Assembly (NCBI GenBank): GCA_021647265.1
Contig: JAKIVA010000016.1
Span: forward strand, 1-51,845
DNA from: Lutibacter sp.
GTDB taxonomy: Bacteria > Bacteroidota > Bacteroidia > Flavobacteriales > Flavobacteriaceae
Length of the DNA stretch: 51,845 bases
Direction of reading: 5' to 3'
The notes beneath the pieces were generated by a model. It was not told where the DNA came from. It worked only from the letters and a program-made list of their open reading frames with translations, and did no database searches. Made by a program: the position numbers and the translations under genes. This document shows positions 7,504-16,127 of this stretch, one piece after another. Each line of letters opens with the position of its first letter. The stretch's first letter is position 1.

Positions 7504-8085
7504 ATGTATAAAGTTTTTGTGAATGACTGTCCAATAATTTTGACAGATAATAAGAAGATTTCAACAGGTTTTGAAGAAATAGAGTTCAAAAGTGTTACTG
7601 TTTTAAAAATTGTAGAAGAATTTTTTCAAAATAAACACAAGAGAATTTACTTGTTATGTGATAGTGTAGAAGAGTGTTGGGAACAATTTAAATTAAAATT
7701 CACTATTCAGGAAGCCGCTGGAGGTAAGGTTTTAAATGCAAATAATGATGTGCTCTTTATTTACAGGTTTCATAAATGGGATTTGCCAAAAGGTAAAATA
7801 GAAAAAGGTGAGTCTATAGCGCAATGTGCTATTAGAGAGGTTGAGGAAGAATGCGGTATTACAGATTTAAAAATTGAAAAAGAATTACAAACTACATATC
7901 ACATATTTAAGCATAAAAATAAAATTATTTTAAAAATCACGTATTGGTTTTTAATGAATACTAATTTTAATGGAAAATTAAAACCGCAGGAAGAGGAAGC
8001 CATAACTCAAGTGGTTTTTAAAAATAAAGCTGAAACAAAAAAAGCACTTCTTAATACATACGAGAATATAAAACTTTTGTTTTAA
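7504..8085 (+). CDS. NUDIX hydrolase
   Basis: The 193-residue product carries a complete Nudix box, GX5EX7REVEEECGI, in the segment beginning GKIEKGESIAQCAIRE. An N-terminal extension of about 65 residues (MYKVFVNDCPIIL...) is typical of a flavobacterial subgroup always found beside pyrE. It should hydrolyse a nucleoside-diphosphate-linked substrate, using metal bound by the box Glu residues. The substrate is not predictable, and a link to pyrimidine metabolism is only suggested by position. Starts at 7498 (ATG) or 7483 (TTG) are possible, but 7504 fits relatives best. It is divergent from pyrE with almost no spacer, so its promoter must lie inside pyrE. Confidence 0.88.
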   Translation: MYKVFVNDCPIILTDNKKISTGFEEIEFKSVTVLKIVEEFFQNKHKRIYLLCDSVEECWEQFKLKFTIQEAAGGKVLNANNDVLFIYRFHKWDLPKGKIEKGESIAQCAIREVEEECGITDLKIEKELQTTYHIFKHKNKIILKITYWFLMNTNFNGKLKPQEEEAITQVVFKNKAETKKALLNTYENIKLLF

Positions 8086-8183
8086 AAATGAGTCTCAATT
8101 GTTATTATGTGGTGGATTCTCAGTCTGTTATGTGTAAATCATCATCAGTCACAATTATTCTATATCAATTCATATAATTACCC

Positions 8184-8191
8184 TATATTTG
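8184..8191 (+). promoter_or_regulatory. -7 box for the SulP transporter gene
   Basis: TATATTTG matches TAnnTTTG and lies 23 bases before the start codon at 8215. It is in the 129-base gap after the NUDIX gene. No convincing -33 box is visible. I see no terminator in the gap. Confidence 0.5.
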
Positions 8192-8214
8192 CCGCTTTTT
8201 GTAAATAAACATCT

Positions 8215-9819
8215 ATGGCTAAATTTATTAGAAAGCGAGTTACCAATGTTAGAAATGATATATTTTCTGGGGTAACAGTAGCATTAGCATTGGTTCCTGA
8301 AGCAGTTGCTTTTGCCTTTGTGGCGGGGGTAGATCCGTTAGTAGGTTTATATGCCGCATTTATGGTTGGTTTAATTACAGCTGTTTTTGGTGGTAGACCT
8401 GGTATGATTTCAGGTGCTACGGGTGCTTTGGCTGTTGTAATGGTTACGCTTGTAGCTAAAGGTAATGCTATGGGAAACCCTGATGAAAATTTGGGACTAT
8501 ACTATTTATTTGCTACTGTAATTTTAATGGGGATTATTCAGGTTTTAGCAGGGGTTTTAAAATTGGGGAAATTTGTTCGATTAATTCCGCATCCTGTTAT
8601 GATGGGATTTGTAAATGGTTTGGCAATTGTTATTTTTATTTCTCAGTTAGGAATGTTCAAAAAAACAGTAGAAGGAAATAAAATTTGGCTACAAGGAAAT
8701 CAATTATACATTATGATTGGGTTGGTCGCCTTAACAATGCTTATTATGTGGGGTTTGCCAAAAATTAAACAGGCTCAAAAATTACCAGAAGCCTTAATAG
8801 CAATAATTGTAGTAAGTACTATTGCAATTTTAGCAAATTTAGATGTAGCAACGGTTGGTTCATTTATAAAAGATGGAGGTGGAGAAGGATTAAAAGGGGG
8901 GTTACCAATATTGCATTTAGAAACATTTTCTAAAATTCCGTTTACTTGGGAATCTATTACATTTATTCTTCCTTATGCATTAATTTTGGCTGCCATTGGC
9001 TTAATAGAATCATTAATGACCTTAAATTTAATTGATGACTTAACTGAAACTCGTGGTAATGGAAATAAGGAATGTGTAGCACAAGGGAGTGCAAATATTA
9101 TTACAGGTTTATTTGGCGGAATGGGTGGCTGTGCCATGATTGGTCAGTCTATTATAAATATTAAAGGAGGAGGTAGAGGGAGACTATCTGGTATTGTAGC
9201 AGCATTAATGTTATTGTTTTTCATAGTATTTGGATCATCATATATTGAACAAGTGCCTATTGCAGCATTGGTTGGAGTTATGTTTATGGTTGTTATTGGA
9301 ACTTTTGCCTGGAGTAGTTTTAGGATTATAAATAAAATTCCTAAAACAGATTTATTTGTGTTGGTATTGGTTTCAGCATTAACGGTTATTTTTGATTTAG
9401 CAATTGCAGTCATTACCGGGGTTATTGTAAGCGCATTGGTTTTCTCTTGGGAAAATGCAAAGAGAATTAGAGCTCGTAAAACGGTGAGAAATGATGGAAC
9501 AAAGGTATATGAGATTTGGGGGCCGCTATTTTTTGGGTCAATTGCTGCCTTTAATGAAAAATTTGATGTTAAAAATGATCCTGAAAGTGTTGAAATAGAT
9601 TTTATTGAATCACGAATTAGTGATCATTCAGCGTTAGAAGCAGTTTCTAACATAGTTGAAAAATACCAGTCAGCTGGAAAAACTATTTATTTAAAACATT
9701 TAAGTGAGGAGTGCAAGCAGTTACTATATAAAAGCAATCCCAAATTTAAAGAGATCATTATAAATGATATTGATGATCCAAGATATCACGTTGTAGAAAA
9801 CCCTGAAGCATTTAATTAA
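8215..9819 (+). CDS. SulP (SLC26-type) anion transporter with STAS domain
   Basis: The 534-residue product has about ten to twelve membrane segments in the SulP arrangement. The conserved opening is DIFSGVTVALALVPEAVAFA (residues 15-34), followed by the GLYAAFMVGLITAVFGGRPG region with the substrate-contacting TM1/TM3 half-helices. The C-terminal 110 residues (from about YEIWGPLFFGSIAAF) form a STAS domain. Family members carry sulfate, bicarbonate, or other monovalent and divalent anions, and the substrate cannot be decided here. Nearby genes give no sulfur or carbon-fixation context. Its last 8 bases overlap the convergent peptidase gene. Confidence 0.9.
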   Translation: MAKFIRKRVTNVRNDIFSGVTVALALVPEAVAFAFVAGVDPLVGLYAAFMVGLITAVFGGRPGMISGATGALAVVMVTLVAKGNAMGNPDENLGLYYLFATVILMGIIQVLAGVLKLGKFVRLIPHPVMMGFVNGLAIVIFISQLGMFKKTVEGNKIWLQGNQLYIMIGLVALTMLIMWGLPKIKQAQKLPEALIAIIVVSTIAILANLDVATVGSFIKDGGGEGLKGGLPILHLETFSKIPFTWESITFILPYALILAAIGLIESLMTLNLIDDLTETRGNGNKECVAQGSANIITGLFGGMGGCAMIGQSIINIKGGGRGRLSGIVAALMLLFFIVFGSSYIEQVPIAALVGVMFMVVIGTFAWSSFRIINKIPKTDLFVLVLVSALTVIFDLAIAVITGVIVSALVFSWENAKRIRARKTVRNDGTKVYEIWGPLFFGSIAAFNEKFDVKNDPESVEIDFIESRISDHSALEAVSNIVEKYQSAGKTIYLKHLSEECKQLLYKSNPKFKEIIINDIDDPRYHVVENPEAFN

Positions 9820-11308
9820 TAGCCGTACTTAAAATAGCGTAAAATGTTTGTATTCCATAAGCAATTTGTCCAATTTCAAGATTTTCATTAGGGCTATGTT
9901 GGTTATTATCCGGATTTACTAGAGGTACAATAAAAGCAGGGATTTTCAATTCATTTATAAATGGTGAAATAGGTACCGTTCCCCCCATTATTCTAATTTT
10001 AACAACATCTTTATTAAAAGTTGAACTTAAAACATTGTCAATCCATATACCATAAGGGTTATTTAAATCTGTTCTAAAAGGTTTGGTAACAGAACCTTCT
10101 TTTATAGTTATAATGTTTGCATAGTTTCTTCGTTCTTCTAGTGTAGGCTCTTTTGAAGTGATATAATATCCTTGATTTTTAATATGCTTTTTTATTAAAC
10201 TTTTTAAGGTGTTTCCATCTGTTTCAGGAACCAATCGTATATCAATTTCTGCAGTTGCTTTATCAGGCACAATGGTTCTTGATTTTTCTCCAACCCAACC
10301 CGATGAAATTCCTCGAACATTTAAAGAAGGGTATTGTAAAGATTCTTGATAAAAACGACCAACAGTTTCGGGAGATTTTATTGCAAGTGTGTTATGCAGC
10401 GTTGTGATATCATCTGGCACACTTTTTAGTATTTTCTCTGTAGTTTTATCTATTACAATACCATCATAATAGCCTTTGATAAGAACTTTCCCATATTTAT
10501 CTTTCATACTGCTTAAAAGATGAGCCATCTTAAAAACAGGGTTTGGTGCGTAATTACCATAATGTCCACTATGCTGTGGCGTAATTGGTCCGTAAGTAGT
10601 AAGCGATAATGTTGTTATTCCTCTACAACCAAAGACCAATGTAGGTTTTTTTGAAAGATGTACTGGACCATCGTTTATAATTAAAAAATCAGCATTTAAA
10701 AGTGCACGATTTTCTGCAACTGCTTTCGGTAATGGTTTGCTACTTTTTTCCTCTTCGCTATCTAAAATAACTTTTACATTAAAAGGAATTTCTTTATTGT
10801 TTTTTTTGAGTAAATCAATAGCGTTAAGTAGCATAACAATAGGACCCTTATCATCTGACGTAGATCTTCCAAAAAGCCTCCAATTATAATTCATAGTTTT
10901 GTTTAATTCATTCCAATTCAATTCTTCCCACTCAGTTTTACTTTGCTCTTTTAAAACTATTGTATAAGGATTTTTTTGTTCCCATTTGGAAGCATCTATA
11001 GATTGCCCATCAAAATGCATATAAAATAATACTGTAGGCTTATTTTCTTGTATTGGTAATGAAGCAAAAAACAAAGGCAATCCTTCAGTTTTTAGTACTT
11101 TAACGTTAAAACCTCTAGCTTTAAATTTAGTAGTAAGCCATATTATATTTTGTTGAATATCGTTACTATTCAGAGCATCGTTTGGAATTGCAACGAACTC
11201 TTTAAGCTCTTCAATAGATTTTTTTATTTGGGTATTTAATTGAATACGTTCCTGAGCAAGACTAAAAAAAATATTTGAGAGAAAGCAAATTAGAAGAAGT
11301 TTTTTCAT
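9812..11308 (-). CDS. Exported M20-family metallopeptidase
   Basis: The 498-residue product begins with a type I signal peptide (cleavage likely after SLA at 16-18), placing it in the periplasm or outside the cell. Zinc ligands typical of M20 are visible: His98 and Asp100 in YMHFDGQ, Asp152 in STSDDKG, and the catalytic Glu185/Glu186 pair in DSEEE. A C-terminal HSPNENLEIGQ segment supplies another ligand. It is probably a dipeptidase or exo-aminopeptidase for peptide scavenging. The stop overlaps the stop of the SulP gene by 8 bases on opposite strands. It lies 69 bases after the molybdenum enzyme cluster and may or may not be co-transcribed with it. Confidence 0.9.
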   Translation of the reverse strand: MKKLLLICFLSNIFFSLAQERIQLNTQIKKSIEELKEFVAIPNDALNSNDIQQNIIWLTTKFKARGFNVKVLKTEGLPLFFASLPIQENKPTVLFYMHFDGQSIDASKWEQKNPYTIVLKEQSKTEWEELNWNELNKTMNYNWRLFGRSTSDDKGPIVMLLNAIDLLKKNNKEIPFNVKVILDSEEEKSSKPLPKAVAENRALLNADFLIINDGPVHLSKKPTLVFGCRGITTLSLTTYGPITPQHSGHYGNYAPNPVFKMAHLLSSMKDKYGKVLIKGYYDGIVIDKTTEKILKSVPDDITTLHNTLAIKSPETVGRFYQESLQYPSLNVRGISSGWVGEKSRTIVPDKATAEIDIRLVPETDGNTLKSLIKKHIKNQGYYITSKEPTLEERRNYANIITIKEGSVTKPFRTDLNNPYGIWIDNVLSSTFNKDVVKIRIMGGTVPISPFINELKIPAFIVPLVNPDNNQHSPNENLEIGQIAYGIQTFYAILSTAIN

Positions 11309-11377
11309 TGTATAAATCTATAATTAGAAGCTGAAATTACAATATAATTTTAAAATAATTAGAATACTAAGTTGTAT

Positions 11378-12010
11378 TTACATATTTTTCTTCAGAAAAC
11401 AAATCCATTCTTGCCTCGTATTTAAATTTTCAATTATAGAATCATCATCAACTTTTATAAAAGAAATGTCTTTGGCAGGAAGTTTTTTTAGTTGGTAATC
11501 CAATCGAGCATCTTCATTTTTTAAATCTACCGTAAGTAATTGTTTCCAAAAGGTAGAATTTATTTTTATAGGATGTCCATTTTTACCTTTAAAACTAGGA
11601 ATAACAATTGTATTACAGGTTTCAACTATTTTATACAATTCTTTAAAATTTAAAATAGGAATATCAATAGGATTTAAAAGAATATTACGGGATGCTTTAA
11701 TTCCTGTTAAAACAGATTGTAATGTAGCAAATGAACCTAGCTCAGGGTGTTTATTAAGAACAACACTTATAGTAAGTCCATTAAAGTTGACTGGGTTTAA
11801 TAGCGCATTCTTAAACCAAGGAATTGCTTTGAAATAATGTTGATAGTTATATCCTAATCCTATAAAAACTTCAGAAATTGTTGTTTTTGAAATTCTAAGC
11901 AATTGTTCTATAATCCAAAAAGTTTGTTGGTATTTTAGCAAACCTTTGTCAACACCCATTCTCTCTGATTTTCCTCCTGCCAACAAAATAAAAACAGTAT
12001 CATTTACCAT
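11378..12010 (-). CDS. MobA/MocA-like molybdenum cofactor nucleotidyltransferase
   Basis: The 210-residue protein has the nucleotidyltransferase signature LLAGGKSERMGVDKGLLKY at residues 9-27, which binds GTP or CTP, and a later GHPIKI segment seen in MocA-type enzymes. It would load a nucleotide (CMP for the xanthine-oxidase family) onto molybdopterin for the hydroxylase encoded just upstream. The usual CDxP metal motif appears as NPIDIPIL, with Asp at the expected place. The gene overlaps the XdhC gene by 11 bases and is last in the operon-like cluster. MobA (GTP) versus MocA (CTP) cannot be settled by eye, but the cluster favours MocA. Confidence 0.8.
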   Translation of the reverse strand: MVNDTVFILLAGGKSERMGVDKGLLKYQQTFWIIEQLLRISKTTISEVFIGLGYNYQHYFKAIPWFKNALLNPVNFNGLTISVVLNKHPELGSFATLQSVLTGIKASRNILLNPIDIPILNFKELYKIVETCNTIVIPSFKGKNGHPIKINSTFWKQLLTVDLKNEDARLDYQLKKLPAKDISFIKVDDDSIIENLNTRQEWICFLKKNM

Positions 12011-12761
12011 AATACTCTTTCAATAATTCAGCCGCAATACTTATGGCAATTTCTTTTGGGGTGTGACCACCAATATCTAATCCAACCGGACAGTGGACGG
12101 GTGAAATTCCAGCTTCAAAATTTAATTCTTTTTTTAATAAATTATTAAACTTGTTCTTCTTGGTTTTACTTCCAATTAAGCCGATATAGTTGGTTTTAGA
12201 ATGTAGGGCCAAAGCAGTAATTTCAAAATCTAGTTTATGATCGTGAGTCATAATAACCACATAGCAGTTTTCACCCCAATTTACTTTGTGTTTATACAAA
12301 TCAAAAGGGATATCAGAAAATGAGATATTGTTATCAATTTCAATATTGTTTTTCCAGTTTTTACGAGTATCTAATAAAGTAATATTAAATGGAGTATCTT
12401 TTAAAATAGTACATAACTCAATGCCAATATGTCCGGCACCAAATAAAAATAATTCAGGAGTTTGGTTCATAGGTTCAATAATTAATTCAACTTTACCACC
12501 GCAACATTGTTCAAATTCAGGTCCTAAAGTATATGAAAATTCTTTTATTTTATTTTCGTTAATTGCAACCACAGCCTCATCAATAACTTGAAACTCTAAT
12601 TTTCCACCCCCAATTGTTCCAAAAATTTTATTTTGTTTGGTAACAATCATTTTTGATGATATTTTACAAGGAGCAGAGCCAAGAACTTTTGTAATAGTTA
12701 CCAATGCAACAGGTTGATTTTTCTGTTTAAACTCGTATAATAATTCTATCCAATTATTCAT
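12000..12761 (-). CDS. XdhC/CoxI-family molybdenum-hydroxylase maturation protein
   Basis: The 253-residue product has the N-terminal XdhC/CoxI domain (PVALVTITKVLGSAPCK..., with GTIGGGKLE at about 49-57) and a C-terminal Rossmann-type domain (LFLFGAGHIGIEL). The CPVGLDIGGHTPKEIAISIAAELL signature closes the protein. XdhC proteins bind the molybdenum cofactor, promote its sulfuration and insert it into xanthine-oxidase-family enzymes. It starts 7 bases after the catalytic subunit gene and overlaps the MobA-like gene, so the three are probably translated from one message. Confidence 0.92.
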   Translation of the reverse strand: MNNWIELLYEFKQKNQPVALVTITKVLGSAPCKISSKMIVTKQNKIFGTIGGGKLEFQVIDEAVVAINENKIKEFSYTLGPEFEQCCGGKVELIIEPMNQTPELFLFGAGHIGIELCTILKDTPFNITLLDTRKNWKNNIEIDNNISFSDIPFDLYKHKVNWGENCYVVIMTHDHKLDFEITALALHSKTNYIGLIGSKTKKNKFNNLLKKELNFEAGISPVHCPVGLDIGGHTPKEIAISIAAELLKEYYGK

Positions 12762-12768
12762 AAGAAAA

Positions 12769-14952
12769 TTAAACTAATCCGTAATCAGATAACGGTAAAT
12801 TGTGGTATCTTTTTCCTGTTGCTTTGAAAATAGCATTTACTATTGCTGGTGCAATTACGGGTACGCCAGGTTCTCCAACACCAGTTGGTTTTTCTGAGCT
12901 TTCAACAATCTCAACATGAACTTTCGGAATTTCATGCATTCTTATCATTTTGTAATTGTCGTAGTTGCTTTGTTCAATAGCACCATCTTTAGCCGTAATT
13001 TTACCATAAAAAGCTAATGACATTCCAAAAATTGCTGACCCTTCCATTTGCGCTTTTACAGTATCTTTATTAACCACAGTACCACAGTCAATAGCAGTGA
13101 AAACATTGTGTACTTTTACTTTTTTATTAATTACGGATACTTCAACGATAGAAGCTACATAGCTATAAAAACTATAATGTACTGCTAATCCGTATGCATG
13201 ATTCTCGGGAAGTTGTTTCCCCCATTCAGCATTTTTGACTACAATTTTTAAAACGTTTTTAAGTCGTGCTGTATTGTATTTTATCTCATTTTGTGTGTCT
13301 TCAATTCTATCCTTTCCAATTAAATTTAATCTAAATTCTAAAGGGTCTTTGTTTGCCGCATAGGCTAATTCATCAGCAAAAACATTTTCTGAAAATCCGT
13401 GAGGGATATTAATAACGGAGCGCAACCATCCAATTCTAACCATAGCTAGAGCTTTGCCTACTTCAATTTTCATATTTTTAATATCAAACGGAATATTGGA
13501 AGCACTTGCAATTTCAAATCCTGCGGCATAATCTACGCCGGGTGAAAATGTTGATACAATTGAAGGCAATGCAAACCGGTGCAACCAGCCTGTTACATTT
13601 CCATTTTTATCTAAGGAAGCTTTTAAGTATTGTGCGCTTACTGTGTGGTAATAATCATGTTTTATATCATCTTCACGTGTCCAAACTACTTGAACAGGAG
13701 CATTTAATTCTTTGGAAAGCATCACCGCTTCAACAACATAATCGGGTTTCGATTTTCGTCCAAAACCACCACCTAAAAAAGTCACATTGATGGTTACTTT
13801 TTCTTCAGAAGTTTTTAAATAATCTATCACTTCTTTCCTAGTTGTTTGTGGAGCCTGTGTTGGTGCCCAAACTTCACAACTATCACCTTGAACCCAAGCT
13901 ACTGCATTTGGAACTTCCATTGGTGCGTGTGACAAGTGTGGTAATTGATAAGTACTTTCTATAATTTTATGAGCATTTTTAAAGGCTTTATTAATATTGC
14001 CAACATCTTTAGCAACTTTACCTTGTTTATGAACATTGGCTGTAATTTCAGCCATATATGTTTTAGAATTGTAACTTTTGTTGTCACCAAAATCCCATTC
14101 AATTTTTAAGGCTTCTTTTCCTTTAAAAGCTGCCCAAGTGTTAGAAGCAATTACGGCAACACCTCCCAATGCCCCAAATGGTTTTTCAACTCGGGGAATT
14201 TCAATAATAGCTTCAACGCCAGCTACTTTTAAGGCTTCAGATTTGTCGAAAGATTTTACTGTACCAAAAGTAACGGGACAACGAGCAATTGCAACAAACT
14301 TCATATTTGGTAGACGTTTGTCTAACCCAAAAATGGCTTTTCCTTTAACATAGTCTTCGGCATCAATACTTCTTAATTTTTTTCCTATGTATTTAAAATC
14401 TTTTGGTGATTTTAAAACATACTCTTTAGGGGTTTCTAAAGTTTTAGCTATTTCTACTAAATCACCAAATCCTATTTTTTCTCCACTTGAATGCGTAACA
14501 AAATGATTCTTAGCAGTACATTCACTCCCTGGAACTTGCCATTTTTTTGCTGCTGCAGAAATTAACATTGCTTTAGCCATGGCACCCATTTTTCGCATAG
14601 TTTCGTACAGGTAACGAACACTGCGAGAACCATCGGTATTTTGATCGCCATATTTAGCATCACCAGTGGCTTGTTTAACAATAACTTTATTCCAATCAGC
14701 TTCCATTTCATCAGCAATAATTGAGGTTAATGAAGTGCGTACACCATTTCCCATTTCTGAACGTGAAGCAATTAAAATTAAGCTTCCATCAGAATTTAAT
14801 TGAACAAACAAATTTGGATTGAAGTCTACTAAGTTTTTTGTAATTTCTTTTTCTGAAAATACAGAAGTGTTACACGCTAAAATTAAACCTCCTGAAGCCA
14901 AACCAATACTTTTTACAAAAGTTCTACGACTTATATTTTTTATAGTACTCAT
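12769..14952 (-). CDS. Xanthine-dehydrogenase-family molybdopterin subunit (IorB-like), Tat-exported
   Basis: The 727-residue catalytic subunit begins with a Tat signal (SRRTFVK at 8-14), followed by a hydrophobic stretch ending ILAC, a possible lipobox. It is therefore periplasmic and perhaps lipid-anchored. Family motifs include LGGGFGRKSKPD and the C-terminal GVGEPG, in which Glu694 corresponds to the active-site Glu of xanthine-oxidase enzymes. The protein resembles the beta subunit of isoquinoline 1-oxidoreductase and periplasmic aldehyde oxidoreductases, which lack a FAD subunit and pass electrons through 2Fe-2S clusters to a membrane or cytochrome acceptor. The substrate is unknown. 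It overlaps the 2Fe-2S gene by 4 bases. Confidence 0.92.
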   Translation of the reverse strand: MSTIKNISRRTFVKSIGLASGGLILACNTSVFSEKEITKNLVDFNPNLFVQLNSDGSLILIASRSEMGNGVRTSLTSIIADEMEADWNKVIVKQATGDAKYGDQNTDGSRSVRYLYETMRKMGAMAKAMLISAAAKKWQVPGSECTAKNHFVTHSSGEKIGFGDLVEIAKTLETPKEYVLKSPKDFKYIGKKLRSIDAEDYVKGKAIFGLDKRLPNMKFVAIARCPVTFGTVKSFDKSEALKVAGVEAIIEIPRVEKPFGALGGVAVIASNTWAAFKGKEALKIEWDFGDNKSYNSKTYMAEITANVHKQGKVAKDVGNINKAFKNAHKIIESTYQLPHLSHAPMEVPNAVAWVQGDSCEVWAPTQAPQTTRKEVIDYLKTSEEKVTINVTFLGGGFGRKSKPDYVVEAVMLSKELNAPVQVVWTREDDIKHDYYHTVSAQYLKASLDKNGNVTGWLHRFALPSIVSTFSPGVDYAAGFEIASASNIPFDIKNMKIEVGKALAMVRIGWLRSVINIPHGFSENVFADELAYAANKDPLEFRLNLIGKDRIEDTQNEIKYNTARLKNVLKIVVKNAEWGKQLPENHAYGLAVHYSFYSYVASIVEVSVINKKVKVHNVFTAIDCGTVVNKDTVKAQMEGSAIFGMSLAFYGKITAKDGAIEQSNYDNYKMIRMHEIPKVHVEIVESSEKPTGVGEPGVPVIAPAIVNAIFKATGKRYHNLPLSDYGLV

Positions 14953-15410
14953 GAGTGTTGGTTTTTAAGTTCAACAGTTTTGTGAATCGCTTTTTTGATG
15001 CGTTGATAGGTTCCGCATCGGCAAATATTTCCAATCATTGCTTCTTCAATGTCTTTATCGGTAGGATTTTCATTTTTATCTAATAAAGCAGTCGCAGCAA
15101 TTAATTGTCCGGGTTGGCAAAATCCACATTGAGGTACGTTTAATGTTACCCATGACTCTTGAAGCAATTGTAAATTTTCAGAAGTTCCTTCAATGGTTAA
15201 GATATTTTTTCCAATAGCAGCTGAAACAGGTATTACACACGATTGCACTGGGGAATTGTCTAATAAAACTTTACAAGATCCACACAGGCCTTTTCCACAG
15301 CCATATTTTGTGCCTGTAAGCCCAATAATGTCTCTAATTGCCCAAAGTAAAGGCATATCTGGAGCCACATCAATAGTGTGCTTTTCTCCATTAATTCGAA
15401 GTGTTACCAT
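14949..15410 (-). CDS. (2Fe-2S) subunit of the molybdenum hydroxylase (IorA-like)
   Basis: The 153-residue product carries two 2Fe-2S clusters: a plant-type site with Cys38, Cys43, Cys46 and Cys58, and an all-alpha domain site with Cys95, Cys98, Cys130 and Cys132 (CGFCQPG and CRCG). It transfers electrons from the molybdenum centre of the next gene's product. It lacks its own signal peptide and would be exported bound to the Tat-targeted partner, as in related enzymes. It is the first gene of the minus-strand cluster, with a 129-base gap upstream in which I see only a weak TACATTTA box. Confidence 0.94.
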   Translation of the reverse strand: MVTLRINGEKHTIDVAPDMPLLWAIRDIIGLTGTKYGCGKGLCGSCKVLLDNSPVQSCVIPVSAAIGKNILTIEGTSENLQLLQESWVTLNVPQCGFCQPGQLIAATALLDKNENPTDKDIEEAMIGNICRCGTYQRIKKAIHKTVELKNQHS

Positions 15411-15539
15411 GTTAAAATAGGTTAGTTGTTAAATAGTGAAACAATTTAAGAATTTTTTTATAAATGTATTTTTTGAATTTATGTTTAACAGAAGTTTAAC
15501 TGAAAGTAAGTTAAAAAATAAAGATATCAATTTTTACAG

Positions 15540-16127
15540 CTATATAAATGAATTTGTCTCTTTCACTTCACCAGCAAGCATATTATTGATATGAATTGTT
15601 CCAATTCTAACTCTAACTAAACGCAGGGTTGGGTATCCAACAACTGCAGTCATTTTTCGTACTTGTCTAAATTTACCTTCTCGAAGTGTAATTGAAATCC
15701 AACTTGTAGCCCCATGTCGTTCGTCTCTAATCTTTTTGACTCTTTTAGGAAGTTGTGGAGATTCTGCAAGTTTGAAAACTATAGATGGTTTTGTTATATA
15801 TTTACCAATTTCAGTATTAATTTCTACACCATTTTTTAGTTTTTGAATGGCTTCTTGAGTAATCTCTCCATCTACTTGCGCAAAGTATTCTTTTTCAATT
15901 TTAGAACTTCTAATATATTCACTCATTTTTCCATCAGTGGTTAGTAGTAATAAGCCTTCTGAATGTTCGTCAAGTCTTCCTATTGCCATAGTATTTTCAG
16001 GGAAATCATATAATTCACCTAGCATTTTTTTATTTTTTCTCCGAGTTTGGTTATTTACAAACTGACTTAAATAGCCATAAGGTTTAAATAAGATAAAATG
16101 ATGATGCTTATTGTTTGTATGCTTCAT
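15540..16127 (-). CDS. rRNA pseudouridine synthase, RsuA/RluE type
   Basis: The 195-residue product has the GRLDEHSEGLLLLT motif with catalytic Asp53, and the KLREGKFRQVRKM-like C-terminal motif (TLREGKFRQVRKM). It has no N-terminal S4 domain, which is the arrangement of RluE (23S rRNA U2457). The start overlaps the 3' end of topB by 20 bases on the same strand, implying translational coupling. RluE is the best guess, but other RsuA-family targets are possible. Confidence 0.88.
   Translation of the reverse strand: MKHTNNKHHHFILFKPYGYLSQFVNNQTRRKNKKMLGELYDFPENTMAIGRLDEHSEGLLLLTTDGKMSEYIRSSKIEKEYFAQVDGEITQEAIQKLKNGVEINTEIGKYITKPSIVFKLAESPQLPKRVKKIRDERHGATSWISITLREGKFRQVRKMTAVVGYPTLRLVRVRIGTIHINNMLAGEVKETNSFI

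Noticed and set aside
7490..7589. N-terminal extension of pyrE starting at 7589
   Set aside because: The extra residues do not match the family, and they overlap the divergent NUDIX gene; MVMNKD at 7496 matches relatives.
13506..13790. Antisense open frame inside the molybdenum subunit gene
   Set aside because: It is a shadow of a strong coding gene, with low-complexity translation and no family match.
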